Positions 21,380-30,921 are shown, numbered from the stretch's first letter. The stretch: DNA of 64,000 bases from Corynebacterium sphenisci DSM 44792 (GCF_001941505.1 NZ_CP009248.1:1364001-1428000); one strand, 5' to 3'. A program made the numbers and translations. The notes: generated by a model from the sequence alone, not told the origin.

Positions 21380-21951
21380 CCCAGCGCCGCGGCGCGCTCC
21401 AGCAGGTGCACCGCCAGCGCCCAGCCGGCCTCCTCGGCGGCCCAGCCGGCCGCCGCCAGGCGCTGGTTCACCGCCTGCTTGCTCACCCCCAGCTCCGCGG
21501 CGGCCTCCACCTGGGTCAGCCCCGCGCGCATCAGCCCGGTGGCCTCCCGGCCCTGCGCGGAGCGCCGGGAGATCACGTGCTGCAGCAGGGTGAACGCCGC
21601 GGCGACGTCCGCGGCGGCGTCCGCGGCGGCCGGATCATCGCCGCGCACCCGCACCCGCACCAGCCCCGGCCGGCCGCCCGGGCCCAGCGCCCCGGCGGCC
21701 GCGTCCGCGGCGGCGGCCGCCCCGGCGGCCGGGGCGACCCCCACGCCCACCGCCCAGTCCCCGGCGGCGAGCAGCGCCAGCACCAGGGTGGTCACCCCCA
21801 CCGGGGTCTCCGGGGCGGCGGTGAGCTCCTCCACCCCGGCCACCCGCACCTCGCCGACCCCGTCGAGGCCGGTGAGCGCCGCCGCGGAGGCGGCGACCAG
21901 CTCGGCGCGGCGACGATCCCGGCCCCGGTATCTGGCATGCACGGCGAACAT
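21376..21951 (-). CDS. helix-turn-helix protein of unknown family
   Basis: A 191-residue protein. The C-terminal part carries a plain HTH (LTQVEAAAELGVSKQAVNQRL, about residues 146-166). The N-terminal 110 residues are Ala/Gly/Val-rich, with VGVTTLVLALLAAGDWAVGVGVAP, possibly a nucleotide- or ligand-binding fold. This layout recalls SatD-like proteins, but I cannot confirm it. It is leaderless: TAGACT ends six bases before the ATG, and the first three bases of that hexamer are the stop codon of the upstream gene. Confidence 0.7.
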   Translation of the reverse strand: MFAVHARYRGRDRRRAELVAASAAALTGLDGVGEVRVAGVEELTAAPETPVGVTTLVLALLAAGDWAVGVGVAPAAGAAAAADAAAGALGPGGRPGLVRVRVRGDDPAAADAAADVAAAFTLLQHVISRRSAQGREATGLMRAGLTQVEAAAELGVSKQAVNQRLAAAGWAAEEAGWALAVHLLERAAALG

Positions 21952-21957
21952 GCGTCC

Positions 21958-21963
21958 AGTCTA
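21958..21963 (-). promoter_or_regulatory. -10 element overlapping the stop of the DedA-like gene
   Basis: Reads TAGACT on the minus strand, six bases before the ATG at 21951. Its TAG is also the stop codon of the gene at 21961-22647. Confidence 0.55.
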
Positions 21964-22647
21964 CCCCTCCGGCTTGACCGCCGGGTCCGGCCCGGGGGCC
22001 GCCGGCACCGGCAGCCGGGCCTCCAGCACCAGCCCCGCCACGCCGAGGGCGACCAAAGCGGCGGCCGCCGCCCACAGCCGCGGATCCACCCCGCCGGTGA
22101 GCGCGTCGCCGAAGGCGACCCCGGCGGCGGTGCCCGGGGCGGAGCCGACCACGGTGGCCGCGACGAAGGGGCCCAGCCGGATCGCGGTGAGCGCGCAGGC
22201 GTAGTTCAGCAGCGAGAAGGGCACCCCGGCGATGAGCCGCAGCGAACCCACCGCCAACCAGCCGCGGGCACGCAGCCGGCGGTCCACCTCCGCCACCAGC
22301 GGCCCGGACACCCGCTCGCGCACCCAGTCCCGGGCCAGGGCGCGCACCAGGGTCAGCGACAGCGCCGCGGAGGCCCCGGTGGCCGCGATCGCCAGCGCGG
22401 TGCCGGCGACCGGGCCGAAGAGCAGCCCCGCGGAGAGGGTGAGCACCGTGCGCGGCACCGGGAACTGGGTGATCGCCACGTAGGCGGCGAAGAAGGCCAG
22501 GGGGAACCAGGCCCCGGCGGCCTCCGCCCAGGCGCGCACCCGCTCCGGGGAGGGCGCCCCCAGCCAGGCTGCGATCCCCGCCAGGGCGAACAGCGCCGCG
22601 GCCGCGGCGAGGGCGCGCGGGCGGGGGCGGCGGCGGATCGGGGGCAC
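21961..22647 (-). CDS. TVP38/TMEM64 (DedA-like) membrane protein
   Basis: A 228-residue integral membrane protein with about five to six helices. It carries the VTT-family core: ITQFPVPRTVLTLSAGLLFG (about 75-94) and a later GWLAVGSLRLIAGVPFSLLNYA segment. The role is probably lipid handling or envelope homeostasis; the exact function is unknown. The GTG at 22647 is chosen because the leaderless -10 TAGCCT ends eight bases upstream; the frame open to 22725 would place that promoter inside the gene. Confidence 0.82.
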   Translation of the reverse strand: MPPIRRRPRPRALAAAAALFALAGIAAWLGAPSPERVRAWAEAAGAWFPLAFFAAYVAITQFPVPRTVLTLSAGLLFGPVAGTALAIAATGASAALSLTLVRALARDWVRERVSGPLVAEVDRRLRARGWLAVGSLRLIAGVPFSLLNYACALTAIRLGPFVAATVVGSAPGTAAGVAFGDALTGGVDPRLWAAAAALVALGVAGLVLEARLPVPAAPGPDPAVKPEG

Positions 22648-22655
22648 GGAGCGAC

Positions 22656-22661
22656 AGGCTA
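22656..22661 (-). promoter_or_regulatory. leaderless -10 element of the TVP38-like gene
   Basis: Reads TAGCCT on the minus strand, eight bases before the GTG at 22647. Confidence 0.6.
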
Positions 22662-22726
22662 CCCCTCTTTCGGGGCGGCCCGGGCGGGGCCGCGCGCGGC
22701 GGGCGGGGCGATTTCGGGCGAGCAAC

Positions 22727-22732
22727 TACGAT
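22727..22732 (+). promoter_or_regulatory. probable -10 element of the mutAB-meaB operon
   Basis: TACGAT. It would start transcription near 22739 and give a leader of about 148 bases before the GTG of mutA. The leader contains a small GGAGG/CCTCC hairpin (22792-22805). No B12-riboswitch core is recognisable. Confidence 0.4.
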
Positions 22733-22886
22733 GGGGGGCGTCGGTGGGCGACGTCCGGCCCCGGGCCCGGCGGCGCCGATCGGCGGCTAAGTGGAGGAGG
22801 TCCTCCGCCCGGCCCCCGCGCGGACGGTCGCACCCGCGCCGGGGAGGCGCGGCGGGGACCGCGAACATGCGAGGAGACGGTCCGCC

Positions 22887-24755
22887 GTGACTGAGACGAA
22901 GCCCCCCGCCGGCCTGCCGCCGGATTTCGACGACCGCCGGGAGGCCTGGTATGAGGCGGTGGCCGGGGTCTTCGCCCGGGTGCAGCGCCGCGACCTGGCC
23001 GACGTGCCCCGGGACGTGTGGCGCAAGCTGGTGGTCACCACCTACGACGGGATCGAGATCCGGCCGCTGTACACCCGCGGCGACGACCTGCCGGAGGCCC
23101 CGGCGCCGGGGGCCTTCCCCTACACCCGGGCCGCGGTGGTGCGGCCGGCCGAACGCGCCGGCTGGGGGGTGCGGGAGAGCTTCGGCACCGGCGGCGCCGC
23201 GCCCGCGCGGGTCAACGCCGCCATCCTGGACGCGCTGACCAACGGCACCACCGATCTTCGGCTGGAGCTGCGCGGCGACCTCGGCCCCGGGGACATCGGC
23301 GCCGCCCTGGCCGGGGTGTACCCGGATCTGGCGGCCATCACCCTGGCCGCCGGGGACCGGGTCGGCGAGGCCGCCGAGGCGCTGCACGCCTTCATCGACG
23401 CCGCCGACCCGGCCGACCCGGAGGCGCTGCGCGTGGAGCTCGGCGCGGCCCCGCTGACCGCCGGCTACGCCGGCACCCGGGAGCCCGACCTCGCCGAGGC
23501 GGTGGCGCTGGCCCGCGCCGCCGCGGAGCGCCCGGGGCGGGAGCGCGCCCTGCTCGTCGACGCGGTGGCGCTGTCCGATCTCGGCGCCTCCGACGCCGAG
23601 GAGGTCGGCTTCGCCCTGGCCGCCGGGGTGGACTACGTGCGGGCGCTCACCGACGCCGGGATGACCCCGGCGGCGGCGCTGGCCCAGATCTCCTTCCGCT
23701 TCGCCGCCGGCGACGACCAGTTCCCGACCATCGCGAAGTTCCGCGCCGCGCGCACCCTGTGGGCGCGGGTCGCGGAGGTGCTCGGCGCCGCCGAGGCGGG
23801 CCGGGCCCCGATGCACGCGGTGACCGCCCCGGTGATGTTCACCCGGCGGGACCCCTGGGTGAACATGCTGCGCGGCACCGTGGCCGCCTTCGCCGCCGGG
23901 GTCGGCGGCGCGGACACCGTCGAGGTGCTGCCCTTCGACCACGCCATCGCCGGCGGCCAACCCGGGGTCACCGCCGGCTTCGCCGCCCGGATCGCGCGCA
24001 ACGCCAACCTGCTGCTGCTGGAGGAGTCGCACCTGGGCTTCGTGGTGGACCCGGCCGGCGGCTCCTACTACGTCGAGGAGCTCACCGAATCCCTCGCCGA
24101 GCGCGCCTGGGCCGCCTTCGCCGAGGTGGAGGCCGCCGGCGGCTTCGCCGCCGCCGAGGAGCTCATCCGATCCCGGATCGACGCCACCCACGCCGCCCGC
24201 CGCGCCGATATCGCGCACCGCCGCTTCAAGATCACCGCGATCAACGAGTTCCCGAACCTCGCCGAGGCGCCGCTGCCGCCGGAGGCCCGGCCCGCCGAGG
24301 CCCCGATCCGCCGCTACGCCGCCGATTTCGAGGCGCTGCGGGACCGCTCCGACGACCATCTCGCCGCCACCGGGCGGCGCCCCCGGATCACGCTGCTGCC
24401 GCTGGGCCCGCTGGCCAAGCACAACGCGCGCACCGGCTTCGCGACCAACCTGCTCGCCGCCGGCGGGATCGAGGCGGTCAACCCCGGCCAGGTCACCCCG
24501 GGCGAGCCCGGGTTCGCCGAGGCCGCCGCGGCCGGCCCGGTGGTGGTGCTCTGCGGCGCCGACGCCGAATACGCCGAGCACGGCGCCGCGGCGGTGGCCG
24601 CCGCCCGCGCCGCCGGGGCCGCGGAGGTGCTCGTCGCCGGGCCGCCGACGCCCTTCGAGGGCGCCCCGCCCGGCGGGGCCCCGGACGGCCACCTCACCCT
24701 GACCATCGACGCGGTCGCGGAGCTGACGCGGCTGCTGGACACCCTGGGAGCCTGA
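22887..24755 (+). CDS. mutA: methylmalonyl-CoA mutase small subunit MutA
   Basis: Non-catalytic subunit of the B12-dependent mutase that interconverts succinyl-CoA and methylmalonyl-CoA. It has 622 residues, close to the usual length. The N-terminal TIM-barrel half is clear (TTYDGIEIRPLYT... FPYTRAAV... WVNMLRGTVAAFAAGVGGADTVEVLPFDHA... DPAGGSYYVE), and the C-terminal B12-fold part lacks the cobalamin-binding His motif, as normal for this subunit. The GTG at 22887 follows a GAGGAG site by about ten bases; the frame open from 22791 has no such support. mutB follows after six bases. Confidence 0.95.
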   Translation: MTETKPPAGLPPDFDDRREAWYEAVAGVFARVQRRDLADVPRDVWRKLVVTTYDGIEIRPLYTRGDDLPEAPAPGAFPYTRAAVVRPAERAGWGVRESFGTGGAAPARVNAAILDALTNGTTDLRLELRGDLGPGDIGAALAGVYPDLAAITLAAGDRVGEAAEALHAFIDAADPADPEALRVELGAAPLTAGYAGTREPDLAEAVALARAAAERPGRERALLVDAVALSDLGASDAEEVGFALAAGVDYVRALTDAGMTPAAALAQISFRFAAGDDQFPTIAKFRAARTLWARVAEVLGAAEAGRAPMHAVTAPVMFTRRDPWVNMLRGTVAAFAAGVGGADTVEVLPFDHAIAGGQPGVTAGFAARIARNANLLLLEESHLGFVVDPAGGSYYVEELTESLAERAWAAFAEVEAAGGFAAAEELIRSRIDATHAARRADIAHRRFKITAINEFPNLAEAPLPPEARPAEAPIRRYAADFEALRDRSDDHLAATGRRPRITLLPLGPLAKHNARTGFATNLLAAGGIEAVNPGQVTPGEPGFAEAAAAGPVVVLCGADAEYAEHGAAAVAAARAAGAAEVLVAGPPTPFEGAPPGGAPDGHLTLTIDAVAELTRLLDTLGA

Positions 24756-24761
24756 TCCGCC

Positions 24762-27002
24762 ATGAGCGCAATCCCCAATTTCGCAGAGGTGCCGCGGCTC
24801 TCCCCGGAGACCGCGGCCGAGGACGCTGCCGCAGCCGACGCCGGCGCGGGGGCGACCTGGACCATCCCGGAGGGCATCGACGTGCGCCGGGTGTACCGCC
24901 GGGCCGACCGGGAGGCCGCCGCCGCGGCCGGGCACCCGGTGGACTCCTTCCCCGGCATGCCCCCGTTCATGCGCGGGCCCTACCCGACGATGTACACCAA
25001 CCAGCCGTGGACGATCCGCCAGTACGCGGGCTTCTCCACCGCCGCGGAGTCCAACGCCTTCTACCGGCGCAACCTCGCCGCCGGGCAGAAGGGCCTCTCC
25101 GTCGCCTTCGACCTGGCCACCCACCGCGGCTACGACTCGGACAACCCCCGGGTGCAGGGCGATGTGGGCATGGCCGGGGTGGCGGTGGACTCCATCTACG
25201 ACATGCGCCAGCTCTTCGAGGGCATCGACCTGGGCGCGGTGAGCGTGTCGATGACCATGAACGGGGCGATCCTGCCGGTGATGGCGATGTACATCGTCGC
25301 CGCGGAGGAGCAGGGGGTGCCCCCGGAGCAGCTGCGCGGCACGGTCCAGAACGACATCCTCAAGGAGTTCATGGTCCGCAACACCTACATCTACCCGCCG
25401 CAGCCGTCGATGCGGATCATCTCCTCCATCTTCGAGTACACCTCGCGGATGATGCCGAAGTTCAACTCCATCTCGATCTCCGGCTACCACATCCAGGAGG
25501 CCGGGGCGACCGCCGACCTGGAGCTGGCCTACACCCTCGCCGACGGCCTGGAGTACATCCGGGCGGGCCTGGCCGCGGGCCTGAAGATCGACGAGTTCGC
25601 CCCCCGGCTGTCCTTCTTCTGGGGCATCTCGATGAACACCTTCACCGAGATCGCGAAACTGCGCGCCGGCCGGCTGCTCTGGGCGGAGCTGGTCGCCGGC
25701 TTCGACCCGGCCTCCCCGAAATCACGCTCGCTGCGCACCCACTCGCAGACCTCCGGCTGGTCGCTGACCGCCCAGGACGTCTACAACAACGTGGCGCGCA
25801 CCTGCATCGAGGCGATGGCCGCCACCCAGGGCCACACCCAGTCGCTGCACACCAACGCCCTCGACGAGGCGCTGGCGCTGCCCACCGACTTCTCCGCCCG
25901 GATCGCGCGCAACACCCAGCTGCTGCTGCAGCAGGAGTCCGGCACCATCCGCCCGGTGGACCCCTGGGGCGGCTCCTACTACGTGGAGGCGCTCACCCAC
26001 GAGCTCGCCGAACGCGCCCGGGAGCACATCCGGGAGGTGGAGGAGGCCGGCGGCATGGCCCAGGCCACCGGGGAGGGCATCCCCAAGCTGCGCATCGAGG
26101 AGGCCGCCGCGCGCACCCAGGCCCGGATCGACTCCGGCCGGCAGGCCCTCATCGGCGTCAACAAGTACCGCACCGACGCCGACGAGGAGATCGAGGTGCT
26201 CAAGGTGGAGAACTCGCGGGTGCGCGCCGAGCAGCACGAGAAGCTCGCCCGGCTGCGCGCCGAACGCGACGAGGGGGCCTGCCGGGCGGCGCTGGCCCGG
26301 CTCACCGAGGCCTGCCGCACCCCGGGCGAGCCCGGGGACCTGGGCCAGAACCTGCTCAAGCTGGCCGTGGACTGCGCCCGCGCCATGGCCTCCATCGGGG
26401 AGATCTCCGATGCCATGGAGGAGGTGTTCGGCCGGCACCAGGCCGAGATCCGCACCCTGTCGGGCGTGTACAAGGAGGAGGTCGGCGTGGGCGGCGTGCA
26501 GTCCAATGTCGCGGCGGCGATGGCGATGGCGGAGCGCTTCGCCGAGCAGGAGGGCCGCCGGCCCCGGATCTACCTGGCGAAGATGGGCCAGGACGGCCAT
26601 GACCGGGGCCAGAAGGTGATCGCCTCGGCCTACGCGGACCTGGGCATGGACGTCGACGTCGGGCCGCTGTTCCAGACCCCGGCGGAGGCGGCGCGCTCCG
26701 CGGTGGACGCCGACGTGCACGTGGTGGGCGTGTCCTCGCTGGCCGCCGGGCACCTCACCCTGGTCCCGGAGCTGCGCGCGGAGCTCGCCGAGCTCGGCCG
26801 GGAGGACATCATGATCGTCGTCGGCGGGGTGATCCCGCCCGGCGACTTCGCGGAGCTCTACGAGTCCGGGGCGGCGGCGATCTACCCGCCGGGCACCGTG
26901 ATCGCCGATTGCGCGGTGGATCTCATCGGCAAGCTCGCGGACTCCCTGGGCCTGGACGTGCCCGCCCCGGACGCGGCCGCGCCGGCCGGGGCGGCGGGCT
27001 GA
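24762..27002 (+). CDS. mutB: methylmalonyl-CoA mutase large subunit MutB
   Basis: Catalytic subunit of 746 residues. The barrel domain has [19 protein letters not shown] and [21 protein letters not shown] near the N-terminus. The C-terminal B12 domain has [14 protein letters not shown] with the cobalt-ligand H613, followed by [11 protein letters not shown] and [10 protein letters not shown]. It works with MutA and with the chaperone MeaB encoded 12 bases downstream. Together these support propionate/odd-chain metabolism or methylmalonyl-CoA supply for branched lipids. Confidence 0.97.
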   Translation: MSAIPNFAEVPRLSPETAAEDAAAADAGAGATWTIPEGIDVRRVYRRADREAAAAAGHPVDSFPGMPPFMRGPYPTMYTNQPWTIRQYAGFSTAAESNAFYRRNLAAGQKGLSVAFDLATHRGYDSDNPRVQGDVGMAGVAVDSIYDMRQLFEGIDLGAVSVSMTMNGAILPVMAMYIVAAEEQGVPPEQLRGTVQNDILKEFMVRNTYIYPPQPSMRIISSIFEYTSRMMPKFNSISISGYHIQEAGATADLELAYTLADGLEYIRAGLAAGLKIDEFAPRLSFFWGISMNTFTEIAKLRAGRLLWAELVAGFDPASPKSRSLRTHSQTSGWSLTAQDVYNNVARTCIEAMAATQGHTQSLHTNALDEALALPTDFSARIARNTQLLLQQESGTIRPVDPWGGSYYVEALTHELAERAREHIREVEEAGGMAQATGEGIPKLRIEEAAARTQARIDSGRQALIGVNKYRTDADEEIEVLKVENSRVRAEQHEKLARLRAERDEGACRAALARLTEACRTPGEPGDLGQNLLKLAVDCARAMASIGEISDAMEEVFGRHQAEIRTLSGVYKEEVGVGGVQSNVAAAMAMAERFAEQEGRRPRIYLAKMGQDGHDRGQKVIASAYADLGMDVDVGPLFQTPAEAARSAVDADVHVVGVSSLAAGHLTLVPELRAELAELGREDIMIVVGGVIPPGDFAELYESGAAAIYPPGTVIADCAVDLIGKLADSLGLDVPAPDAAAPAGAAG

Positions 27003-27013
27003 CGGGGGCCGGG

Positions 27014-28126
27014 ATGGGCAGGTTCCTGGAGCACGACCTGGGCACCCTGGGCACCACCGCCGGCACCGTGGTGCCCGGGCGCACCGCCGCCGCCCCGGCG
27101 GCGGTGCGCCGGGCCCGGCGCCGGATCGACGTCGACGAGCTCTTCGAGGGGGTGCGCGCCGGCCGCCGCGGGGTGATCGCCCGGGCGATCACGCTGCTGG
27201 AGTCCACCGCCCCGGCGCACCGGGCGCTGGCCCAGGAGCTGCTGGACCGGCTGCTGCCCTTCTCCGGCAAGGCGCTGCGGCTGGGCCTGACCGGGGTGCC
27301 CGGGGTGGGCAAGTCCACCACCATCGAGTCCCTCGGCATGCACCTCATCGAGGAGGGCCACAAGGTGGCGGTGCTGGCCATCGACCCCTCCTCGACCCGC
27401 ACCGGCGGCTCCATCCTGGGCGACAAGACCCGGATGTCGCGGCTGTCCGCCCGGGACGAGGCCTACATCCGGCCCTCGCCCTCGGCGGGCACCCTCGGCG
27501 GGGTGGCCCGGGCCACCCGGGAGTCGATGGTGGTGCTGGAGGCCGCCGGGTTCGACGTGGTGATCGTGGAGACCGTCGGGGTGGGCCAGTCGGAGACCGC
27601 GGTGAGCCAGATGACCGACTGCTTCGCCTTCCTCGCCCTCGCCGGGGCGGGGGACCAGCTGCAGGGCATCAAGCGCGGGGTGCTGGAGATGGCCGACGTG
27701 ATCGCGATCAACAAGGCCGACGGGGCGAACCTGCGCCCGGCGAAGCGGGCCGCCCGGGACCTGGCCACCGCGATGAAGCTGGTGCGCCCGCCGGACGCGG
27801 AGTGGACCCCGCCGGTGCTCACCATGTCCGCGGTGGAGGACGGCGGGGTGCAGAAGCTGTGGGCGGCGGTCGAGGAGCACCATGCCGCGATGCTCGCCGC
27901 CGGCCGCTTCGACGTGCACCGCTCCCGGCAGCAGGTGGGCTGGATGTGGTCGATGGTGCAGGAGACGCTGCTGCGCCGGCTCGACGCCGATCCGCGGGTC
28001 GCCGAGATCCGCGGCCTGGTGGAGGATCAGGTCCGCGAGGGCCGGATCACCGCCACCCTCGCCGCGGAGCGGATCCTGGAGGCCTTCGACCGGCCGCCCG
28101 GCCCGGAGGGCCCCGCCGGCGGCTGA
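27014..28126 (+). CDS. meaB: MeaB/ArgK-type G-protein chaperone of methylmalonyl-CoA mutase
   Basis: SIMIBI GTPase that protects and reloads methylmalonyl-CoA mutase with cobalamin. It has 370 residues. The P-loop is LTGVPGVGKSTTIE (about 93-106), followed by AIDPSSTRTGGSILGDKTRM, DVVIVETVGVGQSE and the base-recognition NKAD. The N-terminal 40 residues form an extension rich in Ala/Arg. The start ATG at 27014 lies 12 bases after mutB and has only a weak GGGG site. It is the last gene of the operon. Confidence 0.95.
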   Translation: MGRFLEHDLGTLGTTAGTVVPGRTAAAPAAVRRARRRIDVDELFEGVRAGRRGVIARAITLLESTAPAHRALAQELLDRLLPFSGKALRLGLTGVPGVGKSTTIESLGMHLIEEGHKVAVLAIDPSSTRTGGSILGDKTRMSRLSARDEAYIRPSPSAGTLGGVARATRESMVVLEAAGFDVVIVETVGVGQSETAVSQMTDCFAFLALAGAGDQLQGIKRGVLEMADVIAINKADGANLRPAKRAARDLATAMKLVRPPDAEWTPPVLTMSAVEDGGVQKLWAAVEEHHAAMLAAGRFDVHRSRQQVGWMWSMVQETLLRRLDADPRVAEIRGLVEDQVREGRITATLAAERILEAFDRPPGPEGPAGG

Positions 28127-28147
28127 GCCGGCGGGGGAGGGGCCGGT

Positions 28148-28440
28148 TCACCGGGGCGCCGGCGCGTGTTCCTCGGGGAGCACCCCGCAGGCCGGCCGCA
28201 CCCGGGTCGGGTGCGGCCGCCCGTCGGTGATCCAGCCGGTGTCCACCGCGGTCATCGGGATCCCGTGCTCGCGCAGCCCCGCCGCCGCGGGGCGGGTGCG
28301 CATGTTCAACGCCGCCTGGTCCGGGTCGCGCAAATCCGCGCCGTAGCCGGTGAGCCGGTGCAGCCGGCCGGCGGAGTCGGGCCGGGCGGTGAAGCCGCGC
28401 ACCGCGTCCGTGGGGAAGCGGGTGGCCACGGTGCGCAGGC
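28148..28440 (-). pseudogene. remnant of a short-chain dehydrogenase gene
   Basis: The 448 bases between meaB and cls hold no intact gene. On the minus strand a frame ending at 28148 encodes AALNMRTRPAAAGLREHGIP followed by MTAVDTGWITDGRPHPTR. This resembles the C-terminal part of a large SDR family (consensus of the form AALNMLTR... GI.MNAVDTGWVTDE.P). The Rossmann N-terminus, the active-site Tyr-Lys and any start signal are missing, and upstream sequence in frame is low-complexity. I read it as a decayed 3' fragment; the 5' limit given is approximate. Confidence 0.45.
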
Positions 28441-28561
28441 CCCGGTGGCGGCCGGGACCTCCAGCGCCCGGCGCAGCCGCCCGGGATCCGGTCCCGCGGC
28501 GCGCCCGGCGGCCCGGGGAATCCGATCCCAGGGCGACGGTCGGCGATGGCCCTGGCGGGGC

Positions 28562-28567
28562 TAGGGT
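28562..28567 (+). promoter_or_regulatory. leaderless -10 element of the cardiolipin synthase gene
   Basis: TAGGGT, seven bases before the ATG at 28575. It selects this ATG over the frame open from 28350. Confidence 0.6.
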
Positions 28568-28574
28568 GGCGGAC

Positions 28575-30092
28575 ATGGAATCGGTGCTCCAGACGCTGCT
28601 GCCGAGCGGCGACCCGCAGTGGTGGCAGATCGCGCTGCTCATCGCGGACTACCTGATCAAGTTCATCGCCGTGGGCGTGGTGCCGGAGAACCGGCACCCC
28701 TCCTCCTCGACGGCGTGGCTGCTCATCATCCTGCTGGTGCCCTTCCTCGGCCTGCCGCTGTTCCTGCTGCTCGGCTCGCAGACCATCACCGGCCGCCGGC
28801 ACCGGATCCAGGCCCTGGCGAACCGGGAGATCGTGCGCCGCACCCGGCATCTGCCGGATATCCCGGAGGACGTCGCCGGACCCGAGGACGGCGGCGGGGA
28901 CGTCGCCGAGGAGATGGTCTACTCCATCAAGCTCAGCCGCCGGCTCACCGGGCTGCCCGCGGTGAAATGCGTCTGCCACGGCGTCTACGCCGACACCGCC
29001 GAATCCATCGCCGCGATGACCGCGGCGGTGGCGGCCGCGGAGGAGAGCGTGCACGTGCAGATGTACATCTTCGCCCTGGACGAGGCGACCCGCGGTTTCG
29101 TGGACGCCCTGGTCGAGGCGCACCGCCGGGGGGTGTCGGTGAAGGTGCTGGTGGACCCGATCGGCTCCCGCAAGTACGCCGGCTACGCCCGGCTGCGCGA
29201 GCTCCTCGACGACACCGGGATCCCCTGGCACCCGATGCTGCCCATCGACGTCGCCCGGCTGCAGTGGCGCCGGCCGGATCTGCGCAACCACCGCAAGATC
29301 CTCACCATCGACGGCCGGCGGGCCTTCATGGGCTCGCAGAACATGATCGAGCCGGAGTACGAGTCCCGGGTCAACCACCGCGACGGCCGGCGCTGGTCGG
29401 ATGTGATGGTGGAGCTCACCGGGGACGTGGTGCCGCACCTGGACGCGGTGTTCGCGGTGGACTGGACCAGCGAGGGCTACGAGCGCCCGGAACCGCGGGA
29501 CATCACCCCGATCCCGCACCGGCTCGCCGACGGCGACGACGTCAACCTGGTGCAGGTGCTGCCCAGCGGCCCCGGGTTCACCACGGAGCCGAACCTGCGC
29601 GTGTTCAACGACCTCATCTACGGGGCCCGGCGGAAGATCGTGGTGGTCAGCCCCTATTTCGTGCCGGACGAATCGCTGCTGATGGGCCTGACCTCGGCGG
29701 CCTACGCGGGCCTGGAGGTGGTGCTGCACGTCAACGAGAAGGCGGACCAGTTCATGGTCGGCCACGCCCAGCAGTCCTACTACCACGCCCTGCTGGAGGC
29801 CGGGGTGCGCATCCTGCGCTTCCCGGCGCCGGGCGTGCTGCACTCGAAGTTCCTGGTCATCGACGATGAGGTGGCCGCGGTGGGCTCCTCGAACCTGGAC
29901 ATGCGCTCCTTCGGGCTGAACTACGAGGTGACCCTGCTGGCGGTGCGGGGCAACCTGGTGCGCGAGCTGGCCGAGATCGCCGAGGGCTACGCGGCGGTGT
30001 CCACGGAGCTGGACATGGCCGAATGGGAGTCCCGGCCCTGGCGGCAGCGCTACCTGGACAACGTCTTCCGGCTCACCTCGGCGCTGCAGTAG
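28575..30092 (+). CDS. cls: cardiolipin synthase (PLD family)
   Basis: Membrane enzyme that joins two phosphatidylglycerols to cardiolipin. It has 505 residues. Two N-terminal membrane helices (about 18-38 and 48-70, LLIILLVPFLGLPLFLLLG) are followed by two phospholipase-D HKD motifs, NHRKILTIDGRRAFMGSQNM (about 237-256) and HSKFLVIDDEVAAVGSSN (about 422-439). The preceding Cys-Val-Cys-His segment is family-typical. A hairpin terminator lies 17 bases past the stop. Confidence 0.93.
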   Translation: MESVLQTLLPSGDPQWWQIALLIADYLIKFIAVGVVPENRHPSSSTAWLLIILLVPFLGLPLFLLLGSQTITGRRHRIQALANREIVRRTRHLPDIPEDVAGPEDGGGDVAEEMVYSIKLSRRLTGLPAVKCVCHGVYADTAESIAAMTAAVAAAEESVHVQMYIFALDEATRGFVDALVEAHRRGVSVKVLVDPIGSRKYAGYARLRELLDDTGIPWHPMLPIDVARLQWRRPDLRNHRKILTIDGRRAFMGSQNMIEPEYESRVNHRDGRRWSDVMVELTGDVVPHLDAVFAVDWTSEGYERPEPRDITPIPHRLADGDDVNLVQVLPSGPGFTTEPNLRVFNDLIYGARRKIVVVSPYFVPDESLLMGLTSAAYAGLEVVLHVNEKADQFMVGHAQQSYYHALLEAGVRILRFPAPGVLHSKFLVIDDEVAAVGSSNLDMRSFGLNYEVTLLAVRGNLVRELAEIAEGYAAVSTELDMAEWESRPWRQRYLDNVFRLTSALQ

Positions 30093-30109
30093 CCCCCCGG
30101 GATCGGCGG

Positions 30110-30138
30110 AGGGGCCGGGTCATTGCGACCCGGCCCCT
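30110..30138. terminator. hairpin between cls and tRNA-Leu
   Basis: Perfect 12-bp stem (30110-30121 with 30127-30138) and a five-base loop ATTGC. It lies between the converging cls gene and tRNA-Leu and can serve both. Confidence 0.75.
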
Positions 30139-30154
30139 CGCGGGAATCCGATTG

Positions 30155-30243
30155 TGGTGTCCGGAGGGGGACTTGAACCCCCACGTCCGTTAATAGGACA
30201 CTAGCACCTCAAGCTAGCGCGTCTGCCATTCCGCCACCCGGAC
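30155..30243 (-). tRNA. tRNA-Leu (anticodon GAG)
   Basis: An 89-base class II tRNA on the minus strand with a long variable arm. The acceptor stem GTCCGGG pairs with TCCGGAC (one G-T), the discriminator is A and the CCA end is encoded (bases 30157-30155). The anticodon GAG lies at 30210-30208 in the loop TTGAGGT, closed by CTAGC/GCTAG. The T-arm is GGGGGTTCAAGTCCCCC. Confidence 0.97.
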
Positions 30244-30283
30244 GAGCGGTTGGTGCGGACCGTGGTCCGCGGCAACGTCGGAT

Positions 30284-30289
30284 ACCTTA
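30284..30289 (-). promoter_or_regulatory. -10 element of the tRNA-Leu promoter
   Basis: Reads TAAGGT on the minus strand, 40 bases before the mature 5' end. A TTGTCC (30313-30308) at 18-base spacing is a fair -35. Confidence 0.5.
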
Positions 30290-30371
30290 CCCCGCGGCCG
30301 GGGGGCGGACAAATCCGCAGCTCGGGCGGCCGAACCTGGCGGGGCGGGCGGGCGCCGGGCACACTGGCCCC

Positions 30372-30914
30372 ATGAGCACCCCGAAGAATTTCCCCGGCCC
30401 CGACCCCTACGCCCCCCTGAAGGACCTGCCCTCCTTCGAGCTGAGCTCCCCGGACATCGCCGACGGGGAGCCGCTGCCGGAGGCGCACCGCGCCCCGGCG
30501 AGCGTCTCCCCGGAGCTGAACTGGTCCGGGCTGCCCGAGGGCACCAAGTCCATCGCGGTGACCTGCTTCGACCCGGATGCGCCGACCGCCGCCGGCTTCT
30601 GGCACTGGGCGGTGTTCAACATCCCGGCCGCCGCCACCGGGCTCATCCGCGGCGCCGGCGACGCCGAGGGCGCGGGCCTGCCCGCCGGCGCCGTCCAGCT
30701 GGTCGGCGACTCCGGCCAGCGCGGCCACTACGGGGCCAACCCGCCGGCCGGGCACGCCCCGCACCGCTACCTCTACGCCGTGCACGCCGTGGACGTGGAG
30801 TCCCTGGACGTGCCGGAGGACGCCACGCCCACCGTTCTGGGCTTCAACCTGTACTTCCACTCCATCGGCCGGGCGATCCTGGCCCCGTGGTGGGAGAACA
30901 CCGAGGAGGCCTAG
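30372..30914 (+). CDS. YbhB/YbcL-type PEBP family protein
   Basis: A 180-residue phosphatidylethanolamine-binding-protein homologue of the Raf-kinase-inhibitor type. Family motifs are SPELNWSGLPEGTKSIAVTCFDPDAPT (about 44-70), GFWHWAVFNIP and the ligand-pocket segment GANPPAGHAPHRYLYAVHAVD. No signal peptide is seen, so it is cytoplasmic. The biochemical role in bacteria is unclear. A weak -10-like CACACT lies six bases before the ATG. It converges on pyrD with a seven-base gap. Confidence 0.9.
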   Translation: MSTPKNFPGPDPYAPLKDLPSFELSSPDIADGEPLPEAHRAPASVSPELNWSGLPEGTKSIAVTCFDPDAPTAAGFWHWAVFNIPAAATGLIRGAGDAEGAGLPAGAVQLVGDSGQRGHYGANPPAGHAPHRYLYAVHAVDVESLDVPEDATPTVLGFNLYFHSIGRAILAPWWENTEEA

Positions 30915-30921
30915 CGCCGGC

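Noticed and set aside
22733..22886. Cobalamin riboswitch before mutA
   Set aside because: No B12-box core (GCCACTG) is visible and the leader is only about 150 bases of low-complexity GC.
30360..30365. Leaderless -10 for the PEBP gene (CACACT)
   Set aside because: The position fits (six bases before the ATG) but the first base is C instead of T. A similar CACAGT precedes helY. Too weak to list as features.
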